Of a DNA stretch of 64,000 nt, positions 49,901-57,860 are shown piece by piece. The DNA is from Micromonospora sp. NBRC 110009 (lineage in GTDB: Bacteria > Actinomycetota > Actinomycetes > Mycobacteriales > Micromonosporaceae), in assembly GCF_030518795.1 (NCBI RefSeq), contig NZ_CP130427.1, positions 6,138,001-6,202,000 on the forward strand, in the 5' to 3' direction. Position numbers and translations under genes: made by a program. Each line of letters opens with the position of its first letter. Within the stretch, counting starts at the first letter, position 1. The notes beneath the pieces were generated by a model that was not told where the DNA came from, made no database searches, and saw only the letters and a list, made by a program, of their open reading frames with translations.

Positions 49901-50866
49901 TCAGTCGGCCCGGGCGAGGGTCACCCCGAACAACCCCTCCGGGTCGGTCCAGAATGCCCGCCGCGCGAAGCCGGCGGCGGCCAGTTCCGCCGCGATCCCC
50001 TCCGGGCGGAACTTCGCCGAGACCTCCGTACGCAGCTCCTCGCCGGCGGCGAAGTCGACGGTCAGGTCCAGCACGTGCGCCCGGATCGGGCGCTCGGCAC
50101 GCAGCCGCATCTCGATCCACTCGTGCTCCGGATCCCAGACCGCCACGTGGCGGAACGCCTCCGGGTCGAAGTCCGCCCCCAGTTCCCGGTTGATCACCCG
50201 CAGCACGTTGCGGTTGAAGTCGGCGGTCACCCCGGCCGCGTCGTCGTACGCCGGCACGATCACGTTCGGGTCCTTGACCAGGTCGGTGCCGATCAGCAGC
50301 CAGTCGCCGGTCTCCAGCGCGGCGCGCATCGCGGTGAGGAACTCGGCCCGCTCCTGCGGGAGCAGGTTGCCGATGGTGCCGCCGAGGAACACCACCAGCC
50401 GCCGGCCGCCGGTGGGCAGCCGGTCGAGCTGCCGGGTGAAGTCCCCGACGATGCCGCGGACCCGCAGCCGGGGGTAGGCGGCGGCGATCTGCTCGGTGGA
50501 CTGGCGCAGGGCGCTCACCGAGACGTCCAGCGGCACGAAGGTGCCCAGGCCGCCGTGGCGGGCGAAGGCGTCCAGCAGGAGCCGGGTCTTCTCCGACGAG
50601 CCGGAGCCCAGCTCGATCAGCGTCTTGGCGCGGGTCTGCCCGGCGATGTCGTCGGCGTGTGCGGCCAGCACGGCCCGCTCGGCGCGGGTCGGGTAGTACT
50701 CGGGCAGCCGGGTGATCTCCTCGAACAGCTCGCTGCCCCGGGCATCGTAGAACCATTTCGGCGGTAGCCACTTGGGCGTGGCGGTCAACCCGATCCGTAC
50801 GTCCTCGCGCAGGCTGCGCCCGAGGTCCTGCTCCTCCAGGTAGATCTCCAACGGCTCCGCGCTCAT
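49901..50866 (-). CDS. egtD: L-histidine N-alpha-methyltransferase EgtD
   Basis: This 321-residue enzyme transfers three methyl groups from SAM to histidine, making hercynine for ergothioneine. It opens with MSAEPLEIYLEEQDLG, has the SAM site LIELGSGSSEKTR, TFVPLDVSVSAL, FLGGTIGNLLP and PNVIVPAYDDAAGVTADFNRN (Asn/Tyr contacts to histidine). AAGGGACAGCTG precedes the ATG. It is the last gene of the egtABCD operon, 38 bp after egtC. Cytoplasmic. Confidence 0.93.
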   Translation of the reverse strand: MSAEPLEIYLEEQDLGRSLREDVRIGLTATPKWLPPKWFYDARGSELFEEITRLPEYYPTRAERAVLAAHADDIAGQTRAKTLIELGSGSSEKTRLLLDAFARHGGLGTFVPLDVSVSALRQSTEQIAAAYPRLRVRGIVGDFTRQLDRLPTGGRRLVVFLGGTIGNLLPQERAEFLTAMRAALETGDWLLIGTDLVKDPNVIVPAYDDAAGVTADFNRNVLRVINRELGADFDPEAFRHVAVWDPEHEWIEMRLRAERPIRAHVLDLTVDFAAGEELRTEVSAKFRPEGIAAELAAAGFARRAFWTDPEGLFGVTLARAD

Positions 50867-50904
50867 CAGCTGTCCCTTCTTGTCCCACCTGCGGAAACGG
50901 CGTC

Positions 50905-51654
50905 TCAGGCAGCCATCAGCTCCCGGGTGTCCAGCCCGGCGGCGGTGGCCACCACCAGCTGCCCGTCCGGCACGGAGCGCCAGCCGGGCTCGTCGTCGAG
51001 GGGTTCGGAGGCAAGCAGTACCGACCGGCCGGTGGCCCGGACCGACAGCGCGTGCCCGACGACGCTCGCCACCGCCGTGGCGCCGTCGGTGAGCAGCAGG
51101 TTCAGCCGGGAGCCGGGGGCGACCGAGGCCACCGCCGCGACGGTCTCGGTCACCGCCCGCGCCGGGTCCTCCCCGGCCCGCAACCGGTGCCGCACCAGGG
51201 CCCAGAGCAGCGCGGCGTCGGTGGGCGCGTCGAGGGTCAGCAGGTCGCGGACCGGCAGGTCGGCGGCGAGCGGCGCCACCGCGTCCGGCCAGCCGCGGAT
51301 CACGCCGTTGTGACTGAACAACCAGCGCCCCTCGGCGAACGGCGCGGCGGCGGTCTCCTGCACCGGCATGCCGACGGTGGCCGAGCGGACGGCGGCCAGC
51401 ACGCCGCCGGTGACGGTGGCCGCCGCCAGCCCGGGCAGGGTGGCGTCGTTCCACAGTGGCTGCGCCCGCCGGTACCGGACCGGGTCGCCGCCGCCCGGCG
51501 GGTACCAGCCGACGCCGAAGCCGTCGGCGTTGATGGTGCCGCCGCCGCGCATGTCCCGCGGCGCCCAGGACTGCCGCAGCAGGCCGTACGGCGGGTCGTA
51601 CAGCAGGCTGCCCAGGCTGACCGGCGGCCCGAGGTAGGCCAGGTGGCGACACAT
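50905..51654 (-). CDS. egtC: Gamma-glutamyl amidohydrolase EgtC
   Basis: A 249-residue class II glutamine-amidotransferase-type protein starting MCRHLAYLGPPVSLGSLLYD, with the N-terminal Cys as nucleophile, ADGFGVGWYPPG, and FSHNGVIRGWP. EgtC removes the glutamate from gamma-glutamyl-hercynyl sulfoxide in the ergothioneine pathway. It lies 33 bp after egtB and 38 bp before egtD, all on one transcript. Confidence 0.93.
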   Translation of the reverse strand: MCRHLAYLGPPVSLGSLLYDPPYGLLRQSWAPRDMRGGGTINADGFGVGWYPPGGGDPVRYRRAQPLWNDATLPGLAAATVTGGVLAAVRSATVGMPVQETAAAPFAEGRWLFSHNGVIRGWPDAVAPLAADLPVRDLLTLDAPTDAALLWALVRHRLRAGEDPARAVTETVAAVASVAPGSRLNLLLTDGATAVASVVGHALSVRATGRSVLLASEPLDDEPGWRSVPDGQLVVATAAGLDTRELMAA

Positions 51655-51687
51655 CAGGCGGGACCGTCGCTCACGCCGCCGCCTCGC

Positions 51688-53025
51688 TCACGCGGCCGCC
51701 TCGTCCGGGCGGGCGTCGCGGGCGCAGCGGAAGCCGCTGAAGATCTGCCGCCGGATCGGGTAGTCCCAGTTGCGGAAGGTGCCCCGGCAGGCCGACCGGT
51801 CGGTGCCGAACGAGCCGCCGCGCAGCACCCGGTAGTCGTCGCCGAAGAAGACCTCCGAGTATTCCCGGTAGGGGAACGCGACGAAGCCCGGGTGCCCGCG
51901 GAAGGTGGTCGAGGTCCACTCCCAGACGTCGCCGATCAGCTGGTGCACGCCGAGCGGCGAGGCGCCCGCCGGGTACGCCCCGACCGGTGCCGGCCAGAGG
52001 TGCCGCTGGTCCAGGTTGGCGTGTTCGGCGCTCGGGTCCTCGTCGCCCCAGGGGTAGCGGCGGGAGCGGTCGGTCGCCGGGTCCCAGCGGGCCGCCTTCT
52101 CCCACTCCGCCTCGGTGGGCAGCCGCTTGCCGGCCCAGGCCGCGTAGGCCTCCGCCTCGTACCAGCAGACGTGCACCACCGGTTCGTCGTCGCGCACCGG
52201 CGACCAGCGGCCGAACCGCCGGTACGCCCAGCCGTCGCCGTCGCGGCGCCAGTGCATCGGGGCGCTCAGCCCGGCCTCCCGCCGGTGCCGCCAGCCCGCC
52301 TCGCTCCACCAGCGCGGCTCGTCGTAGCCGCCGTCGGCGAGGAAGGCGCGGTACTGCCCGTTGCTGACCGGCGCCGCGTCGATGACGTACGCGGGCAGGT
52401 CGACGGTGTGCGCCGGCCGCTCGTTGTCCAGCGCCCACGGGTCGGTCGAGGTGCCCATGGTGAACGGCCCGGCCGGCACCAGCACCTCGCCGCCGACCCG
52501 GACCCCTGGCTCGGGCGGCGGCGGCGCGTCCAGCACCGGCGCCCCGGCGCGCAGCTGGTGGGTGGCGAGCATGGTCTCGTCGTGCTGCTGCTCGTGCTGC
52601 ACGATCATGCCGAACGCGAACCCCTCCTCGACCAGCTTCCGGTCGGTGAACCGGATCCCGTCGAGCAGGTCGTACACCTTGTCGCGGACGGTGCGCACGT
52701 AGGCGCGGGCCTCCGCTGGGGGCAGCAGGGGCAGCGCCGGGCGGTCCTTGCGGGGCTGCTTGAACGCGTCGTACAGGTCGTCGATGTCGCGGCGCACCGG
52801 CTCCCGGCCGCCGACGTCCCGGACCAGCCAGAGCTCCTCCTGGTTGCCGACGTGCGCCAGGTCCCAGACCAGCGGGGACATCAGCGTGGAGTGCTGCCGC
52901 ATCAGGTCGTCGTCGTCCACCGCGTCGGTCAGCTCGGCGGTACGGGCCCGGGTGCGCTCCAGCTCCGCCGCGATCAGGCTGCGCAACCGCTCGCTCTCCG
53001 TGCCCGGCCGCTCGGTCGTGGTCAC
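51688..53025 (-). CDS. egtB: Ergothioneine iron-dependent sulfoxide synthase EgtB
   Basis: This 445-residue enzyme joins gamma-glutamylcysteine and hercynine with oxygen. The N-terminal DinB-like domain carries the iron ligands H58 (DLAHVGN) and H144/H148 (VQHEQQHDE). The C-terminal formylglycine-type fold follows: VLVPAGPFTMGTSTDPW, RLPTEAEWEKAARW, GDVWEWTSTTF and VLRGGSFGT. The GTG start (53023-53025) overlaps the egtA stop as GTGA, so the two are translationally coupled. Confidence 0.94.
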   Translation of the reverse strand: MTTTERPGTESERLRSLIAAELERTRARTAELTDAVDDDDLMRQHSTLMSPLVWDLAHVGNQEELWLVRDVGGREPVRRDIDDLYDAFKQPRKDRPALPLLPPAEARAYVRTVRDKVYDLLDGIRFTDRKLVEEGFAFGMIVQHEQQHDETMLATHQLRAGAPVLDAPPPPEPGVRVGGEVLVPAGPFTMGTSTDPWALDNERPAHTVDLPAYVIDAAPVSNGQYRAFLADGGYDEPRWWSEAGWRHRREAGLSAPMHWRRDGDGWAYRRFGRWSPVRDDEPVVHVCWYEAEAYAAWAGKRLPTEAEWEKAARWDPATDRSRRYPWGDEDPSAEHANLDQRHLWPAPVGAYPAGASPLGVHQLIGDVWEWTSTTFRGHPGFVAFPYREYSEVFFGDDYRVLRGGSFGTDRSACRGTFRNWDYPIRRQIFSGFRCARDARPDEAAA

Positions 53026-54251
53026 CGGTGCCTCCTCTCCACGGCGGCGCGGCGCCGCCGGATCGCTCGGCTCGTCTCCTCGTGCATCCCGGCCGGCAGG
53101 TCCAGCCGGGGCAGGGCGGCCACGGCCAGGTCGAACAGGCCGGTGGCGGCGACGGCCAGCGGCCGGTCGCCGAGCCCGTGCCGGGCGGCGGCCGGCCAGC
53201 GGTCGGCGACCGGCGCCGCGACCGCGAGGGCCTCCCGGGTGGTGGCCGGGTCGGCGAAGAGCGCGGCCAGCACCGCGAGCGGCACCGTCCAGTCCCGGCC
53301 GGGCTGGGCGTCCAGGTAGCGGATCTCCAGGTAGCCGCGCGGGCGGACCGGCGGGAAGAGCGTGCTCACGTGGTATTCCAGGTCCTCCGTGGTCGGCGGC
53401 CGGGGCAGCGCACCGGCCAGCCAGTCGGCGAAGGTGACGCCGGGTGGCGGGGTCCAGTCAGGACCGTCGTCGCGCACGCAGAGCAGCGGCGCGGCGAGCG
53501 CGTACGCGCTCCAGGCCGCGACCGGGTCGTGCTCGGCGCGATCGGGCGACCAGACCGGCCGGGTCCGGGCCGGGTCGATGGCGAGCCAGGCCGCCATCCG
53601 GGCGGAGGCCCACCCGGTGTGCCGGCCGGCGTGCCGGTCCGCGGTGGCGAACGCGGCCAGCAGCGGCGGCCCGACGGCGTGCGCGGCGGCCCACCGCTGC
53701 GCCAGCTGCCGTGGCTCCCCCGCGTCCAGGCAGACCTGGAGACCGGCGGTGCTGTACATCATGGCGCGACCGGCGGGGCCGCGCCGGTCGAAGACGCAGC
53801 GCATGGCCTGGTAGCGCGGGGTTTCCACGACCGGGCGGGGAGCCCGCCAGGGGTCGATGCCGGTGCGGCCCAGGGCGAGGCCGGCGGCCTCCAGCAGGGC
53901 GGTCAACTCGGCGATGTCGGCCTCGGTGGCCAGGATCAGCGCGGCGAGCGAGGGTCGCGGCGCGGAGGAGATCTCCACCTGCCCGCCCGGCTCCACGGTC
54001 ACGGCGCCACCGTGCCGGAGCTCTTCGGCGGGGCTGGTCGGGTCGATGGTCACGGGGCTGTGGCGCCCGAGGGCCCGGCGGAGCCGCTCGCGATCGACCG
54101 GGCGGGTCGGGTCCCCGGCGTCGTGCACGGTCCATTCCAGCTCGACACCGGTGAGGGTGGGTGGCCCGGTCTTGAAGCAGATCCTGGCGATGTGCCCGGC
54201 GGCCGCGGCCTCGTCCCGCAGGACGGTGGTCCGGTCCAGCTCCGGTGACAT
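53022..54251 (-). CDS. egtA: Glutamate-cysteine ligase EgtA
   Basis: A 409-residue GCS2-type ligase that makes gamma-glutamylcysteine for the EgtB reaction. The protein has TGVELEWTVHD near the start (metal-ligand Glu), VTVEPGGQVEISSAPRPS (substrate loop), MMYSTAGLQVCLDAGEP and RGYLEIRYLDAQP. I start at the ATG at 54249-54251 (MSPELDRTTVL); an upstream start adds 23 weak residues. First gene of the egt operon; a TAGACA box (54351-54356) lies about 100 bp upstream. An egtE-type lyase gene was not found nearby. Confidence 0.9.
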   Translation of the reverse strand: MSPELDRTTVLRDEAAAAGHIARICFKTGPPTLTGVELEWTVHDAGDPTRPVDRERLRRALGRHSPVTIDPTSPAEELRHGGAVTVEPGGQVEISSAPRPSLAALILATEADIAELTALLEAAGLALGRTGIDPWRAPRPVVETPRYQAMRCVFDRRGPAGRAMMYSTAGLQVCLDAGEPRQLAQRWAAAHAVGPPLLAAFATADRHAGRHTGWASARMAAWLAIDPARTRPVWSPDRAEHDPVAAWSAYALAAPLLCVRDDGPDWTPPPGVTFADWLAGALPRPPTTEDLEYHVSTLFPPVRPRGYLEIRYLDAQPGRDWTVPLAVLAALFADPATTREALAVAAPVADRWPAAARHGLGDRPLAVAATGLFDLAVAALPRLDLPAGMHEETSRAIRRRRAAVERRHR

Positions 54252-54428
54252 CACCAAAAGACGGCTCCTCTCCCGTACGGGCGGCGACCACGGCGTCGCC
54301 CCGTCGTCACCGCCCGGCACCGGCCGGGCGGGCGCGGTCCCACCATCTTCTGTCTAGCAGACGGAATCCGCGCGCCCAGGGAGATGAATTTTTGTCCGGA
54401 ATCGGGTTGCGCCGGCCTGGCCGCGCGC

Positions 54429-55157
54429 TCAGCGGTCGGTGCTCGGTTTGCCCGTGCGGTGGGCCGGCGTGGGCCTGGTGGCGCCGGGCGACGGATTGCC
54501 GCGCGGGCTCGGTGACGCCGCGTCCGGCACCAGCCGGAGGCAGTACGCCTCGACCTGCTCCGCCCCGCCCGCTGCGGCGGCCAGGTCGGCGAAGGCAGGC
54601 GTCTCCAGGGCCGTGGCCCGCTGCGGGTCCGGCTGGGCCAGGTACGCCCGGCACAGCCCGGTGAGCTGTTGCACTTTCGCCGGCTGACCGGGTCCACCGG
54701 TGCCGGTCGCGGGCGCGCCGGTGGACGGGGCGGGGCCCGCCGTCCCGGTGGTGGGGCTGCTCCCGGTCGGCGACGCCGCGCTGCTCCCGTCGGTGCCGGC
54801 CGGGGTGGTCGGGGGCGCCGGCTGCTCGGGCCGATCAAGGCTCACCGCCGCGAAGGCCACGCCGGCGGTGGCGGTGGCGGCGAGCCCGGCCGCCCAGGCC
54901 GCCACGCCGAGCCGGAGTCGGCGTCGCCGGGGCGCCCGGGCGGGCACCGGCGCGGGTTTGGCCCGGGCGGCCCGGAACGCGGCGAGCGCCCGCTCCTCAC
55001 CGGCGAGCTCGCCGGGGTCACCCGGTGCGGCCGCTGCGGCGAGCACGCGGGCCAGCGGATCGGCCCCGGGCCCGGGGGCTCGCCCGGCGCGGACCGCGTC
55101 GAGGAGACGCTCGGACTCCGCCCGGTCGGCGGGTCCGTCGGAGCGGCGAAAGCTCAT
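54429..55157 (-). CDS. Single-pass membrane protein, likely partner (anti-sigma) of the ECF factor
   Basis: The ATG at 55155-55157 follows GAGGGGAACC and lies 16 bp after the ECF sigma stop. The 242-residue product has an N-terminal cytoplasmic part of about 90 residues, one membrane helix (LGVAAWAAGLAATATAGVAFAAV), a Thr/Ser/Pro-rich linker and an extracellular tail with two Cys (GLCRAYLA and EAYCLRL). The genetic pairing and topology suggest an anti-sigma factor, although no zinc-binding HXXXCXXC motif is seen, so this is inference. Confidence 0.7.
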   Translation of the reverse strand: MSFRRSDGPADRAESERLLDAVRAGRAPGPGADPLARVLAAAAAPGDPGELAGEERALAAFRAARAKPAPVPARAPRRRRLRLGVAAWAAGLAATATAGVAFAAVSLDRPEQPAPPTTPAGTDGSSAASPTGSSPTTGTAGPAPSTGAPATGTGGPGQPAKVQQLTGLCRAYLAQPDPQRATALETPAFADLAAAAGGAEQVEAYCLRLVPDAASPSPRGNPSPGATRPTPAHRTGKPSTDR

Positions 55158-55173
55158 CCAGGTTCCCCTCACG

Positions 55174-55815
55174 TCATCCGTCCGCCGGTTCGGCCTTGGG
55201 CGCGCTCGGCGCCTGCCGTCCCCGGCCGGAACGCGGGCGGGGCGGCGTGGCTGCCGCGGCCCGGCCCGTCGGCTGTGCCATGTCGGAGCGTTCCAGCAGC
55301 GCGGCGAGGCGACGCAGGCCCCGGTGCGCGGCGGTGCGGACCGCCCCCGCCCGGCGGCCGAGCACCCGCCCGGCGGTCTCGGCGTCCAGCCCGATCACCG
55401 CGCGGAGCAGCACCGCCTCCGCCTCGCGGGGCGGCAGGGTGGCGATCAGCGCGAGCGCGCTCTCGGTGCCGATCGTCTCGCCGGCCCGCTCGGCGGTGTC
55501 GGCGTCGCCGGCGAGTTCGCTCAACGCCTGCACCGGCACCGGCAGGGACGGCCGCCGGCGCTGGCGGCGGAGGTGGTCCATGGCCCGGTTGCGGGCGATG
55601 GTGACGGTCCAGGCGCGGAACTCGCCGCCGGTGAAGTTGGGCAGGTCCCGGGAGATCTGCAACCAGGTCTCGGAGGCCACGTCCTCGGCGTCGGCACCCA
55701 CCAGCGCGGTGAGATAGCGCAGTAGTCCCGGCTGGAGGCTGCGGTAGAGGAACCGGAAGGCCGCCTCGTCGCCCGCCTGCGCCGCGGCCACCGCCTCGCT
55801 CAGCTCACCGGTCAT
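55174..55815 (-). CDS. ECF RNA polymerase sigma factor
   Basis: A 213-residue sigma-70 family protein: region 2 (LYRSLQPGLLRYLTALVGADAEDVASETW begins it, kept brief), ARNRAMDHLRR (2.4), and region 4 with LPPREAEAVLLRAVIGLDAE and VRTAAHRGLRRL. The tail after region 4 is Pro/Arg-rich. It begins a two-gene unit with the membrane protein downstream. Its stimulus is unknown; extracytoplasmic stress is usual for the class. Confidence 0.86.
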   Translation of the reverse strand: MTGELSEAVAAAQAGDEAAFRFLYRSLQPGLLRYLTALVGADAEDVASETWLQISRDLPNFTGGEFRAWTVTIARNRAMDHLRRQRRRPSLPVPVQALSELAGDADTAERAGETIGTESALALIATLPPREAEAVLLRAVIGLDAETAGRVLGRRAGAVRTAAHRGLRRLAALLERSDMAQPTGRAAAATPPRPRSGRGRQAPSAPKAEPADG

Positions 55816-56373
55816 GAACCTGCCGTTCCCACCGTGCCAACGTCCCGGACCGGCGTTCGCCGGTGCGGTGACCGACGCCCGCCGGGTCCGGTGACCGGAC
55901 CTGCCACCCGCACCATCGGCCCCCCACTGACCTCATCCGCCGCCCGCCTACCGGAGCGTACGGGCACGCGTGTGGACATGTGCCGCTGAGTACGGCGTCG
56001 GCGGACATACCGTACCGGCGTCACGGGGCGGCTGAGAGCCGGGCCAACGCTAGGAGTGGAGAGTCGGGTGGACAAGCCGCCACCCGAGGGCGAAAGAGTG
56101 AGAATTCTCTACCTGAACGGACGGCGGGTCGGCGTAACGGCGAGCGTCCGCGGGACGCTGCCGGGAGCGGCGCAGTCCCGAAAGCCGCAGCCCGGAAACC
56201 GGACGGACGAAGCGGGGAACGCCCTTTCCTGGCGGTTCGTGCCCGGATCGTCACCGTCAGCCGAGCGTCACGGTACCCGTTGACCGTTCGGCCGGGAGCG
56301 TAGCGCCACCTGCTGGTCGCGACGGGAGAGATTGCGGGAAATACTTCCCCCCGCCTCTGGGTACGGTATGGAG
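55816..56373. other. Long divergent gap with several stem-loops
   Basis: A 558-base gap between the ECF sigma gene (minus) and a protein kinase gene (plus). Notable are a hairpin TCGGGTGG...CCACCCGA (56064-56087), a perfect palindrome GAGAATTCTC (56100-56109), and a GC-rich stem around 56147-56176. I could not match them to a known RNA. No frame here has a good ribosome site; a 75-codon frame at 56056 is not accepted. Confidence 0.35.
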
Positions 56374-57744
56374 GTGTTGTCTTCGGAGGTCGTACTCAGC
56401 GGTCGGTACCGCCTGGATGACCGTGTCGCCACCGGCGGCATGGGGGACGTCTGGCGGGCCACGGACCTGGTGCTCGGCCGTCAGGTCGCGGTGAAGGTCC
56501 TGCTTCCCGCGCTGGTCTCCGACCCCGACTTCATCGCCCGCTTCCGCGCCGAGGCGCGGATCATGGCAGCCCTGCGCAGTCCGGGCATCGTGCAGGTCTT
56601 TGACTGCGGCGAGGACGAGCTGCCCGACGGCAGCCGGGCCGACTACCTGGTCATGGAGTTCGTCGAGGGCGAGCCGCTGTCCAAGCGGATCGAGGCGGCC
56701 GGCCACCTCGAGGTCGCCGAGACGATGTCGATCGTGGCGCAGGTGGCCCAGGCCCTGCACGCCGCGCACGCCCGGGGCATCGTGCACCGCGACGTCAAGC
56801 CGAGCAACCTCCTGGTGCAGGAGGACGGCACGGTGGTGCTCGTCGACTTCGGGGTGGCCCGGTCGACGAACGTGACCAGCATCACCAGCACCAACGCGGT
56901 GCCCGGCACCGCCCTCTACATGGCACCGGAGCAGGCCGCCGGCCGCCCCGTCTCCGGCGCCACCGACATCTACGCGCTCGGCGCGGTGACCTACTGCTGC
57001 CTCACCGGCACGCCGCCGTTCACCGGCGACAACCCGCTCCAGGTGGCCGTCCGGCACCTGGACGACGAGCCGCCGGAGCTGCCCGCCGAGATCCCGCCCT
57101 CGGTCCGCGAGCTGGTAGCCCGGGCGCTCGCCAAGGACCCGGCCGACCGCTACCCGACCGGCGCGGCGATGGCCCAGGCCGCCCGAGCGGCGATCGCCGA
57201 GGCGCCCACCGCCATGGTGCCCATGGCGCTGCGGGGCGCGGCCACCACCCAGGACGACCGCACCGCCGCCGCACCGCTCGCCGCGACGGCCCCGCGCGCC
57301 CGCCGGGCCCGACGCGGGACCCTGGTCGGCGCGCTGGCCGCGGTGCTGGTGGCGCTGACCGCCCTCGGCGCGGCGCTCGGCGCGGCCCGCAACACCGGCG
57401 AGCCGGCCACCACCATCCAGACGACGCCCCCGGCGTCCGCCCCCAGCGACTCCGTCGCGGACACCGCCGTCACCGAGGCACCCCCGACGGACTCTGGCGG
57501 GCGCACCTACCGGCCGGCCGGGCCGGCCCGGCCGTCCGCGTCGGTCTCGGCGACGCCCAGCCCGTCCGCGAGCGCCTCGGTGCAGCCGACGCCCTCGCCG
57601 GACCCGACCACCGCGCCGACCACGCCGACCACGGCGCCGACCACGACGCCGCCGACGGACTCGACGCCCACGACCGACCCACCGACGAACACTGACCCGC
57701 CGCCGGCCGACGGCGGCGGTGGTCAGGCCGCCGAGGCCAACTGA
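56374..57744 (+). CDS. PknB-type serine/threonine protein kinase
   Basis: The GTG at 56374 lies 6 nt after TACGGT (56362-56367), a leaderless start. The 456-residue kinase domain is complete: VATGGMGDVWRA (P-loop), VAVKVLLP (Lys), MAALRSPGIVQVFDCGED, IVHRDVKPSNLLV, VDFGVAR and GTALYMAPEQ. A single membrane helix (LVGALAAVLVALTALGAALG) leads to a Thr/Pro/Ser-rich exterior stretch without PASTA repeats. It signals from the membrane; substrates are unknown. Confidence 0.92.
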   Translation: MLSSEVVLSGRYRLDDRVATGGMGDVWRATDLVLGRQVAVKVLLPALVSDPDFIARFRAEARIMAALRSPGIVQVFDCGEDELPDGSRADYLVMEFVEGEPLSKRIEAAGHLEVAETMSIVAQVAQALHAAHARGIVHRDVKPSNLLVQEDGTVVLVDFGVARSTNVTSITSTNAVPGTALYMAPEQAAGRPVSGATDIYALGAVTYCCLTGTPPFTGDNPLQVAVRHLDDEPPELPAEIPPSVRELVARALAKDPADRYPTGAAMAQAARAAIAEAPTAMVPMALRGAATTQDDRTAAAPLAATAPRARRARRGTLVGALAAVLVALTALGAALGAARNTGEPATTIQTTPPASAPSDSVADTAVTEAPPTDSGGRTYRPAGPARPSASVSATPSPSASASVQPTPSPDPTTAPTTPTTAPTTTPPTDSTPTTDPPTNTDPPPADGGGGQAAEAN

Positions 57745-57819
57745 GGCGCCGCCGCACCATCACCGGAACGGACCGGCCGGGCCGCACGGGGTGACGGCCG
57801 AACGTCGCTGACCGCGCGG

Positions 57820-57850
57820 CTCCGGCCCCACCGTCCCGGTGGGGCCGGAG
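57820..57850. terminator. Bidirectional hairpin terminator, 13-bp arms
   Basis: CTCCGGCCCCACC (57820-57832) pairs perfectly with 57838-57850 around a 5-nt loop. It lies between the convergent kinase and ABC permease genes, 10 bp from the permease stop. Confidence 0.65.
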
Positions 57851-57860
57851 CGGCATCCGG

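Noticed and set aside
54351..54379. Promoter of the egt operon
   Set aside because: A TAGACA -10 box is present, but no acceptable -35 lies at 16-18 bp, so I did not list it separately.
56140..56250. Possible c-di-AMP (ydaO) riboswitch
   Set aside because: Some G/C-rich stems and a GGGGAACGCCC stretch recall the motif, but the required conserved core could not be matched by eye.
56056..56283. 75-codon plus-strand frame before the kinase gene
   Set aside because: No Shine-Dalgarno and no leaderless box. The hairpins overlapping it argue against coding.
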